DNA of 64,000 bases from Bacteroidota bacterium (GTDB lineage Bacteria; Bacteroidota; Bacteroidia; Bacteroidales; Lentimicrobiaceae). The stretch spans positions 1 to 64,000 of the forward strand of contig JAEZNO010000002.1 in assembly GCA_023441805.1 (NCBI GenBank), in the 5' to 3' direction. This document shows, piece by piece, positions 35,601-42,375 of this stretch. The translations under genes and the position numbers were made by a program. Within the stretch, counting starts at the first letter, position 1; each line of letters begins with the position of its first letter. The notes below the pieces were generated by a model. That model was not told the origin of the DNA. It saw nothing but the letters and a program-made list of their open reading frames with translations, and did no database searches.

Positions 35601-36455
35601 CTGTTCAATAGGAGCCGACATTTTAATGATAGCCTTACCTTTAATGCTATTGAGAAATCCAACAATCAGATTAGCGATATTAATGATCAGATGACGTTCT
35701 TCCTCCAGAAACGGGCCTTCGTAGGATGCAGGAAATGCTTTAAGGTAGCATATTTCAATACATCCACTCTGGTTATCAATTGTCTCGAATGATTGCTTTT
35801 GACACCATTGGGTTTCAATGAAATCAGCACTTCTGCATTCAATGCCGGCATATCGTATACGGCAAACGGCAAATTGAGGATACTGCCATGCTTTAGGAAG
35901 AATTATGCAGATTTGATGAAGTGCTTCTTCAATTGATTTTCCTGCCCTCAGAATAGCTGTGGTTTGATTAATTGCCGACAGCTCTTTTAGGCGCTCCTTG
36001 TTTACAAAACTTCCTTCCCGTCCTTTTATTCCGTTTAGATAACCTTCAATTAAACTGGCAATATTAAAGATGAGGTTCCGCTCTTCGAACATAAACGGAC
36101 CTTCGTCCATCTCAGGGAGCTCTCTTAAATAGCATATTGTAATTAAGCCTTTTATATTATCGATAGTCTCGAATTTCTGCTCCTGTTTCCATTCTGTTTC
36201 AATGAAATCTCTGGTTTTGATTTCCAGATCATCATAGATTATTCTGGCAACAGTAGCTTCAGGGTACTGCCAACCTGATGGAAGAATGGAACAAATCTCT
36301 TCAAGAGTTTCATGTATTGGCCCCTCTCTTTTAATGATAGCTGTCGTATCATTAATTGTCTGAAGTTCCTTGACTCGCTCTCTATTTTGATGCAGAAGTT
36401 TATCCACGTCAATTTTATTCAGAGAAGGGTTTGCATTTTCATCATTAGTGTGCAT
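32601..36455 (-). CDS. GAF-like/receiver/ATP-grasp fusion protein, PEP-synthase-like (long paralogue)
   Basis: A 1284-residue protein starting at ATG 36455 (or 36479, giving 1292). Two homologous N-terminal domains of about 120 residues (about 15-130 and 155-275), each with L-x-x-I-N-x-T-T-A-I, GWQYP/AWQYP, DFIET-W and FETIDN, look like GAF-type sensors. A degenerate receiver (about 320-450) and a true receiver (VILLVEDSPK at about 472, LISDVKFKKDG at about 545) follow. Then comes a PEP-synthase-type ATP-binding domain (LGGKGRGLAFINTL about 737, AIRSSGLFEDSLNQPFAGIF about 830) and the C-terminal GPGRWG module (about 1173 onward). It heads the probable operon with 29602-32568 and the aminotransferase gene. 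Confidence 0.85.
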   Translation of the reverse strand: MHTNDENANPSLNKIDVDKLLHQNRERVKELQTINDTTAIIKREGPIHETLEEICSILPSGWQYPEATVARIIYDDLEIKTRDFIETEWKQEQKFETIDNIKGLITICYLRELPEMDEGPFMFEERNLIFNIASLIEGYLNGIKGREGSFVNKERLKELSAINQTTAILRAGKSIEEALHQICIILPKAWQYPQFAVCRIRYAGIECRSADFIETQWCQKQSFETIDNQSGCIEICYLKAFPASYEGPFLEEERHLIINIANLIVGFLNSIKGKAIIKMSAPIEQPRLKPTESAKYSRQLLQTFLNRSNYNRDIYHDLMPFKVKEILLVANLYDAYSIEKEGRFSEHVLGEYYQLSLSTMPRITGVSAEDEVFEQLGKKHYDLVIIMMGVDKQFPVEISKKIKEHYSYIPVFLLLNSNTDIALFDHFPEKLTWIDHIFVWNGDSKVFFAMINYLEDKINVENDTKIGITRVILLVEDSPKYYSLYLPMLYNIVLEQTKHIIEDVTTDELYRILRLKARPKIMLASTYEEAMYIFNKYKDYILCLISDVKFKKDGRINPQAGIKLVQQMRKEVKDIPIMLQSSDEENVQQAFELQTSFINKNSDTLLQDFKNFITHYLGFGNFIYRNQEGQQIAVARSLKEFQDFLSRIPVESLLYHAKRNHFSMWLMARGEIQAAKILNPAKVTDFKNPESLREYLISVIQHFRNEQNTGKVIPYEESAITDEKNILSLTEGALGGKGRGLAFINTLIYNYDFSRHLPNINIRAPKTSIIGTEEFEYFLDRNGLREFILVENDYEQIKRRFIEGKLTSSLIKKLKTIIKKITRPLAIRSSGLFEDSLNQPFAGIFETYLIPNSHPDDEVRLDQLMKAIKLVYASVYSNTAKGYIRAVNYKIEQEKMAVVIQEVVGNQYEDVYYPHISGVAQSYNYYPFGHMKPEEGFAVCALGLGRYVVEGEKAYRFSPLYPNLEINSAKDQYKGSQVKFYAVDLNKQDVNLLEGEEAGLRKLDIDDAERHGTLKHLASVYLFENNRISPGLNQQGPRVINFADILKYNYIPLAKTLEVVLDVVKEALGSPVEIEFAVDLNKDQDNRATFYLLQIKPLIGNATDYEIDMNKIKEDEILLYSEKEMGNGLIDDIDVVVFVDPDNFDNTRTEEMAKEIEKINTRMIQEDKKYILIGPGRWGTRDKWIGIPVTWPQISNARVIVETSLEGFPLDASSGSHFFHNVTSMNVGYFSVQSELSGSYIKYDKLKNSENLEKTDYFMIARFKKPLTVKMDGKKRIAVITLEN

Positions 36456-36551
36456 AAGGAAGATGTTAGATGAAGGCAAAAACTTGAAAAGTAAAGTTAA
36501 ACATTCTTTTATAAAATTGCCAATGTATAGATTAGCACAAATAGACCTATT

Positions 36552-36559
36552 TACATTTG
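36552..36559 (+). promoter_or_regulatory. -7 element for gdhA
   Basis: TACATTTG fits TAnnTTTG, giving a leader of about 65 nt before the gdhA ATG. The nearest TTG lies 32 bp upstream, further than usual, so the call is weak. Confidence 0.3.
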
Positions 36560-36635
36560 TATAAAAGTCGATAATTTTTATTAATTTTCCATCACAAATT
36601 ATTTTGTTATCACAAACAATTTAAACATCACACTT

Positions 36636-38018
36636 ATGAACAATTATGACACAAATGTAGCAACGCTGAATGGCTACAAGCAAGCAATTGACGAATTTAT
36701 GGCAAAAGTAATTGCCAAGAATCCGGGAGAAAAGGAATTCCATCAGGCTGTTAGAGAAGTCGCTGAGACCCTGATCCCGTTTATTGAAGAAAATCCAAAA
36801 TACAAAACAGCCAAAATTCTGGAGCGGATATCAGAACCGGAAAGGGTAATTATGTTCCGTGTGCCATGGCTGGACGATAAAGGCGAAATCCAGATAAACA
36901 AAGGTTACAGAATTGAAATGAATAGCGCGATCGGGCCATATAAAGGAGGGATAAGATTCCATCCCACTGTTAATTTGGGGATTCTTAAATTTCTCGCTTT
37001 TGAGCAGGTATTTAAAAACAGCTTGACCACTTTACCGATGGGTGGTGGTAAAGGAGGAAGTGACTTCGACCCGAAAGGTAAATCGGATAATGAAGTGATG
37101 CGTTTTTGTCAAAGTTTCATGACTGAGCTGGCTCGTCATATTGGCCCCGACACTGACGTTCCTGCAGGTGACATTGGTGTTGGTGGAAGGGAAATCGGCT
37201 ATATGTTTGGACAGTACAAAAGACTACGCAATGAATTTACAGGTGTTTTAACAGGCAAAGGACTTGACTGGGGTGGAAGCCTTATTCGTCCTGAAGCAAC
37301 AGGTTATGGTCAGGTTTATTTTGCAAATGAAATGCTTAAAGCGCGTGGAATGGATTTTAAAGGCAAGATTTGTACCGTATCGGGGTCAGGTAATGTAGCT
37401 CAATATGCTTGCGAGAAAGCCACCCAATTTGGTGCTAAAGTTGTCACTTTATCTGATTCAGATGGCTACATTTATGATCCTGAAGGAATTAACCAGGAGA
37501 AACTTGTCTTTGTAATGAATCTGAAGAATGTAAAAAGAGGACGTATAAAGGAATATTGCGATAAATATCCTGAGGCAGAATACGTTGCAGGTAAGCGTCC
37601 ATGGGAAGTAAAGTGTGATATAGCATTACCGGCAGCAACTCAAAACGAAATAGATGGTGATGAAGCTAAAATGCTTGTTTCAAATGGATGTATTTTGGTT
37701 TCTGAAGGAGCAAATATGCCATCAACACCCGAAGCAATTGAAGTGTTCCTCGAGTCGAAAATCATGTTCGGCCCGGGAAAAGCAGCAAATGCAGGCGGTG
37801 TAGCCACTTCAGGTCTTGAGATGTCGCAGAATTCTATGCGATTATCATGGTCGAGAGAAGAGGTTGATGAAAAGCTCCATACCATTATGATAAATATCCA
37901 TAAGAATTGCGTTAAGTATGGAAAAGAAAAAGATGGTTATATCAATTATGTTAAAGGTGCCAACATTTGCGGCTTCGTGAAAGTAGCTGAAGCAATGCTG
38001 GCGCAGGGGTTGGTATAA
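36636..38018 (+). CDS. gdhA: NADP-type glutamate dehydrogenase
   Basis: The hexameric dehydrogenase makes glutamate from 2-oxoglutarate, ammonium and a reduced nicotinamide, the main ammonium-assimilation route in many Bacteroidota. It has 460 residues. Active-site lysines appear in YKGGIRFHPTVNLGILKFLA and LPMGGGKGGSDFDPKGKSDN; CTVSGSGNVAQYACEKATQF is the Rossmann fold, and LSDSDGYIYDPEG follows. The class I (GdhA, about 450 residues) length and motifs favour NADP, but coenzyme choice is not proved. A bidirectional terminator follows 34 bp after the stop. Confidence 0.97.
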   Translation: MNNYDTNVATLNGYKQAIDEFMAKVIAKNPGEKEFHQAVREVAETLIPFIEENPKYKTAKILERISEPERVIMFRVPWLDDKGEIQINKGYRIEMNSAIGPYKGGIRFHPTVNLGILKFLAFEQVFKNSLTTLPMGGGKGGSDFDPKGKSDNEVMRFCQSFMTELARHIGPDTDVPAGDIGVGGREIGYMFGQYKRLRNEFTGVLTGKGLDWGGSLIRPEATGYGQVYFANEMLKARGMDFKGKICTVSGSGNVAQYACEKATQFGAKVVTLSDSDGYIYDPEGINQEKLVFVMNLKNVKRGRIKEYCDKYPEAEYVAGKRPWEVKCDIALPAATQNEIDGDEAKMLVSNGCILVSEGANMPSTPEAIEVFLESKIMFGPGKAANAGGVATSGLEMSQNSMRLSWSREEVDEKLHTIMINIHKNCVKYGKEKDGYINYVKGANICGFVKVAEAMLAQGLV

Positions 38019-38052
38019 ACCATGAGTCCTGTTCTCAGGAATACCAAAACTT

Positions 38053-38082
38053 AAAGAGGCTGTTTCAAATGACAGCCTCTTT
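38053..38082. terminator. Bidirectional terminator between gdhA and the SirB1-like gene
   Basis: Perfect 11-bp stem AAAGAGGCTGT / ACAGCCTCTTT with an 8-nt loop between two convergent genes. The GAGGCTGT stem is shared with other terminators of this window. Confidence 0.8.
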
Positions 38083-38122
38083 AAGTTTACGATTGTTTAA
38101 TAGCGTTAGATTCAATAATTGC

Positions 38123-38989
38123 TTAATCAGAGCATGCATCTCTCAGTCTGTTTAACTCATCCTGCTTTGAATTATCACCGGCCGCAGTATAAAGGTAAGA
38201 GAGCATTTCAAACATCTTTTCAATAATCATCGGGGGACTAAGAGGAAGAAAATAATTTTCCTGAGTCGGGAATTTTAGCCTCTTAAGCAAGACAATCAGT
38301 TCCTCTTTAGTGAATACACCTCCCCTGTTTTCAGGATTAATACAAAATTTCACTTTTGTTGAACCTGCAATCATCGGTTCAACCCATGCAAGAAAATATC
38401 GTTCTCCGGGTAACAATAAACCATATAATGGCATTCCCAGACTCTGAGCCAGAATGGTATATAAAATTCCCAGAGATATGGAATATCCTGTTCTTGAATC
38501 AAGGAGATTATTCAGAAACAAGTATTTTGTATCGGCTTCCTGTTTTTCGGGTAACTTAAACTTATAGTGATCATAAAAGATATGGTTCATCACTTTAACC
38601 TTCTCAAGGGGAGTAAGGTTCTCATTTAATTCAATCCATATATCTTTCCTTAACTTTGAGATCTGTTCTTTAATAAGCTCAATATTAATACTCGGGTACT
38701 GATATCTGGTAAAAAGTAAATAGCCTTCAAGAAGATCATTATCCTTAAAATGTGCCCATTTAACCAGTTCAAAATGCAACTGATTAAACTGGATGTTGTG
38801 AATAATATCTTCAATCCGTTGCTGTACTCCGGTATCAAAAGTATTTTCCCAGGCATTTTCTAAAAGAGGAACAGCGGGTGGGCCGATATTGAATATTTGC
38901 TCTCTCACCTTTGCAAATGAAGCATAATCCGGTTCGTCAATTAAGCTAATCAACGCCTGTAGTTCTATTTCATTTCCAAGTGGTTCCAT
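38123..38989 (-). CDS. SirB1/transglutaminase-like (Transglut_core2) protein
   Basis: A 288-residue cytoplasmic protein. After a HEAT-like helical head (residues 1-75, PPAVPLLENAWENT) the block HIFYDHYKFKLPEKQEADTK, SRTGYSISLGILYTILAQSLG and YGLLLPGERYFLAWVE matches the SirB1/Transglut_core2 family. In this family the transglutaminase fold keeps the general shape but the catalytic Cys is commonly a Ser; here GYSISLG carries Ser. Function is unknown in any organism I know. It is followed by the bidirectional terminator. Confidence 0.85.
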   Translation of the reverse strand: MEPLGNEIELQALISLIDEPDYASFAKVREQIFNIGPPAVPLLENAWENTFDTGVQQRIEDIIHNIQFNQLHFELVKWAHFKDNDLLEGYLLFTRYQYPSINIELIKEQISKLRKDIWIELNENLTPLEKVKVMNHIFYDHYKFKLPEKQEADTKYLFLNNLLDSRTGYSISLGILYTILAQSLGMPLYGLLLPGERYFLAWVEPMIAGSTKVKFCINPENRGGVFTKEELIVLLKRLKFPTQENYFLPLSPPMIIEKMFEMLSYLYTAAGDNSKQDELNRLRDACSD

Positions 38990-39161
38990 AAAACAATGCT
39001 TATATAAGTTTAAACAAAGGAAACTTTACTTTTCCCACTTTGATGATTACAACAGATGATCAAAATTACTAAAATAGAAATTCAACTTAAGCTATACCAA
39101 GTGAAACAAGCATAAAGAATTTTCATAAAAAACCTTAAATCGCATCCTGATTGAATGGTCA

Positions 39162-40040
39162 TTACATCAATGACCGCATTTTATCCAACACTTCCTCAAT
39201 TAATTGATCCATGCGTTCGTGATATCTGAGACTATGTGTTTTATCGACTCTATTTGCAACAATATTGGTAAGTGTTAAAGTATTATGGCCCATCATTTTA
39301 CCCAAGCCATAGAGTGCTGAGGTCTCCATTTCGAAATTCATCACTTTCAAACCATTATAGTTAAATGATGCAAGCATACCATTTAAGTCAGGCAGGTAAG
39401 TGTTTAACCTTAATTTTCTTCCCTGTGATCCATAAAAACCGGGGGCAGTTGCAGTTATGCCCTGAGTATATCCCTCACCTATAGATTTAAGCAACTTATT
39501 GCTGCACTCAACAATGTATGGTCTTGGCAGAACGGATGGCCATGAAAGATCACTGATAAAAGTATCAGTCATTTTTTGGTTGATGGTATTGTCCAGATTT
39601 CGGTAAAAGTATAGCATTCCATCTAAACCTACCCCGTGCGTTGAAGCAATTGTAATATCAGGCTCAAGACCTGGTTGTAAACCACCTGAGGTTCCAATTC
39701 TGACAATGTTCAATGATGTATGGTAAGATTTAACTTCTCGTAATTTGAGATCAATATTGAAAAGAGCGTCAAGCTCATTCATGACGATATCGATGTTATC
39801 AGTGCCCATTCCGGTTGACATGACTGTCATACGCATACCTTTATATAGTCCGGTATGCGTAATAATTTCCCTATTTTGCTTTTTTAGCTCTATAGTATCA
39901 AAATGAGCTGAAAACATAGCGACTCTGCCTGGATCGCCAACAAGGAAAATATTATCGGCTACTTCTTCAGGAAATAGATTAAGGTGATAAATACTTCCGT
40001 CTTTATTCAGTATTAACTCTGATGGTTCAATAAATGCCAT
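39162..40040 (-). CDS. Nucleoside phosphorylase (uridine phosphorylase-like)
   Basis: A 292-residue member of the PNP/UDP superfamily that splits nucleosides with phosphate into base and ribose 1-phosphate. Seen are VADNIFLVGDPGRVAMFSAH, the phosphate-binding Arg in NIVRIGTSGGLQPGLEPD, MNFEMETSALYGLGKMMGHN with the ribose-binding Glu-Met-Glu, and NKMTDTF-type spacing. The EMET block and length suggest uridine phosphorylase, but purine specificity is possible. It is divergent from the universal stress gene, sharing an 80-bp promoter region. Confidence 0.9.
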   Translation of the reverse strand: MAFIEPSELILNKDGSIYHLNLFPEEVADNIFLVGDPGRVAMFSAHFDTIELKKQNREIITHTGLYKGMRMTVMSTGMGTDNIDIVMNELDALFNIDLKLREVKSYHTSLNIVRIGTSGGLQPGLEPDITIASTHGVGLDGMLYFYRNLDNTINQKMTDTFISDLSWPSVLPRPYIVECSNKLLKSIGEGYTQGITATAPGFYGSQGRKLRLNTYLPDLNGMLASFNYNGLKVMNFEMETSALYGLGKMMGHNTLTLTNIVANRVDKTHSLRYHERMDQLIEEVLDKMRSLM

Positions 40041-40052
40041 TTGATTTAAATA

Positions 40053-40084
40053 TTTGTTATAACAGGCATATTCCAGTAATTTTG
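40053..40084 (+). promoter_or_regulatory. Bacteroidota-type promoter of the usp-cinA unit
   Basis: TTTG at 40053-40056 and TAATTTTG at 40077-40084 with 20 bp between them match the -33/-7 consensus. The ATG at 40121 follows after a leader of about 28 nt. Confidence 0.65.
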
Positions 40085-40095
40085 CCTTGAATTTG

Positions 40096-40103
40096 CAAAT
40101 ATA
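40096..40103 (-). promoter_or_regulatory. -7 element for the nucleoside phosphorylase gene
   Basis: Reverse-strand TATATTTG fits TAnnTTTG, 55 bp before the ATG at 40040. It lies 11 bp from the forward -7 element, so the divergent promoters overlap. No clear -33 element. Confidence 0.4.
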
Positions 40104-40120
40104 ACTTTAAACATCATCTG

Positions 40121-40996
40121 ATGGATACGATCCTGGTACCTTATGATTTTAACAGGCAATCAGAGCATGCTTTAGAGCAGGCAATTAATCTGGCCCGCCA
40201 TACAAAAAGTAAGATAACTTTACTTTATGTAAATGAGAGTCAGGGATTTCTTGCATCATTATTTACCGATCAGCAGGATGAGGAGATGCTAGAAAAGATT
40301 AATGATCATCTTGATTCTGTAGCTGCCCGTACCAGCTTAAGAAGTGGGGTTGATGTTGATGCTACTATGCAATCGGGACGCATTTATTCAATAATAATAA
40401 AAACTGCCGAAGATGTAAAAGCCCGCTTCATAGTCATGGGCACCCGTAGTAGTGAGGGCAGTGATACTGAAAGAAAAACAATGTTAGGAGCTAACACTTC
40501 AAGAGTTATACGTTCAGCACCCTGCCCCGTAATCACCATAAGTGGAAGTACTCATTATGATGGATGCCGGTCTATATTATTACCGATGGACCTTACAAAG
40601 GAAACTAAACAAAAAGTAGGTTGGGCTATTGAATTTGCAAAGATATATGGCGCTAAAATAAGGGCAGTCTCAGCACTCTGGTCATCAAATCCCGAAATTA
40701 TAAGTAAACTTAATCTGCAAATGAATCAGGTTAAGAAGTTTATTTTGGATGCCGGCGTGGAATGTGAGGCTGAGATTATTGAAAGTCCTAAAGGTGAAAA
40801 AACACATGTACCTGCAATACTTGATTATGCTAGAACAAAAGGGGATGTTGATTTGATTGTGATAATGACTCAACAGGAGTTTTCAATAGTTGAGTTCTTT
40901 GTAGGATCACATGCCCAGGAGTTTTTACGATGCTCTGAAGTTCCGGTAGTTTCTGTTATCCCAAAAGAACTCGGGTACGTATCAATGATGTCATGA
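40121..40996 (+). CDS. Tandem universal stress protein
   Basis: A 291-residue protein with two UspA domains (1-140 and 150-291). Domain 1 starts MDTILVPYDFNRQSEHALEQ and ends with the ATP-binding pattern VMGTRSS, then LGANTSRVIRSAPCPVITI, so it probably binds ATP. Domain 2 (SILLPMDLTKETKQKVGWAI, VIMTQQE, FVGSHAQEFLRCSEVPVVSV) has a looser version. These proteins help survival under stress by unclear means. The cinA ATG overlaps its stop by 4 bp, an ATGA junction that implies translational coupling. Confidence 0.93.
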   Translation: MDTILVPYDFNRQSEHALEQAINLARHTKSKITLLYVNESQGFLASLFTDQQDEEMLEKINDHLDSVAARTSLRSGVDVDATMQSGRIYSIIIKTAEDVKARFIVMGTRSSEGSDTERKTMLGANTSRVIRSAPCPVITISGSTHYDGCRSILLPMDLTKETKQKVGWAIEFAKIYGAKIRAVSALWSSNPEIISKLNLQMNQVKKFILDAGVECEAEIIESPKGEKTHVPAILDYARTKGDVDLIVIMTQQEFSIVEFFVGSHAQEFLRCSEVPVVSVIPKELGYVSMMS

Positions 40997-42237
40997 AAGC
41001 AGAAATTATTACTATTGGTGATGAATTGTTAATCGGCCAGGTTATCGATACCAATTCAGCGTGGATTGCAACAGAATTCAATTCTATTGGAATTAAAATA
41101 TCACAGATAACCTCAATTGGTGATGATCACGATCAGATAATCTCCACTCTTAAAGATGCTACTAATCGTGCAGATGTAATTATTACCACAGGCGGATTAG
41201 GTCCTACAAAGGATGATATTACAAAACTGGCATTATGTGATTTCTTTAAGACACACTTGATCTTTGATGAACAATCGTACAGTAACATCGAAAGGATTTT
41301 CAATCTTAGGGGTTACAGAATGACACCGTCGAACAGGAAACAGGCTGAAGTTCCTGCCTCCTGCGATACACTTTTGAATGAGAATGGCACTGCGCCCGGA
41401 ATGCTTTTCCGGCAAAACGGAAAAATCTACATTTCCTTACCGGGGGTTCCTTTTGAAATGAAAGCGTTGGTGAGTAATCATGTAATCCCAATGCTTAAGC
41501 CCCTTAGCCACAAGGCTATCCTGCATAAGACAGTTCTAACACAAGGGGTAGGTGAATCATTCCTCGCCGATAAAATCATGGACTGGGAATCCGCCTTGCC
41601 GTCAAATTTTAAGCTTGCTTATTTACCGCAGCCCGGAATGGTCAGGTTAAGACTTACTGCAATCGGAACTTCGCGTGATGAACTAAAAGCCCAACTGGCA
41701 GAACAGCTATCATTACTTTATTCGCTTATCCCTGAATATATTTTTGGAGAAGATGACGAGAGTCTGGAATCAATAGTAGGGAATCTTCTTAAAGAGCGCA
41801 ATCTGACTTTATCAACAGCCGAAAGCTGCACAGGCGGGAATATTGCACAGATGATAACTTCAATACCCGGAAGTTCAGATTACTTTAAAGGCTCGATTGT
41901 CTCGTACTCAAATGAGGTGAAGATTAACTCATTAAATGTAAGCCCTTCTACTATTGAGCAGCATGGAGCAGTGAGTCGGGAAACTGTTATTCAGATGGCT
42001 GAAGGGATAAAAAGAGCAATGAACACTGATTGTTCGATTGCTGTTTCAGGAATTGCCGGTCCGGGTGGAGGCTCAGAAGAGAAACCTATAGGAACAGTTT
42101 GGATAGCTGTTGTATCTCCATTTTCAGGTACTGTCACAAAGAAATTCCACTTTGGAGAGAATAGAGAAAGAAATATCAGGAGGAGTTCATTGGCCGCATT
42201 AGACATGCTTCGCAGAATCTTAAAAGAGGCTAAGTGA
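40993..42237 (+). CDS. cinA: CinA: nicotinamide-nucleotide amidase and N-terminal MoCF domain
   Basis: CinA-type enzymes deamidate nicotinamide mononucleotide (C-terminal PncC domain) in NAD recycling, and the N-terminal MoCF-like domain of full-length forms hydrolyses ADP-ribose. The 414 residues cover both. N-terminus: EIITIGDELLIGQVIDTNSAW and ITTGGLGPTKDDITK. C-terminus: LSTAESCTGGNIAQMITSIP with the catalytic Ser, SNEVKINSLNV and AVSGIAGPGGGSEEKPIGTVW. The start codon overlaps the universal stress gene stop by 4 bp. Confidence 0.96.
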   Translation: MKAEIITIGDELLIGQVIDTNSAWIATEFNSIGIKISQITSIGDDHDQIISTLKDATNRADVIITTGGLGPTKDDITKLALCDFFKTHLIFDEQSYSNIERIFNLRGYRMTPSNRKQAEVPASCDTLLNENGTAPGMLFRQNGKIYISLPGVPFEMKALVSNHVIPMLKPLSHKAILHKTVLTQGVGESFLADKIMDWESALPSNFKLAYLPQPGMVRLRLTAIGTSRDELKAQLAEQLSLLYSLIPEYIFGEDDESLESIVGNLLKERNLTLSTAESCTGGNIAQMITSIPGSSDYFKGSIVSYSNEVKINSLNVSPSTIEQHGAVSRETVIQMAEGIKRAMNTDCSIAVSGIAGPGGGSEEKPIGTVWIAVVSPFSGTVTKKFHFGENRERNIRRSSLAALDMLRRILKEAK

Positions 42238-42375
42238 AATTTATCATTTCAATCCACCGTTATACCTGAAAAGTAAGTAATTTTACAAAATCCGGTACAT
42301 CAGTATCCGGATAACCTTTATCTAGCAGTTTTTGCTAATATATTTAGAAGAATTAAACGAATTGGTTCTTTGCAT

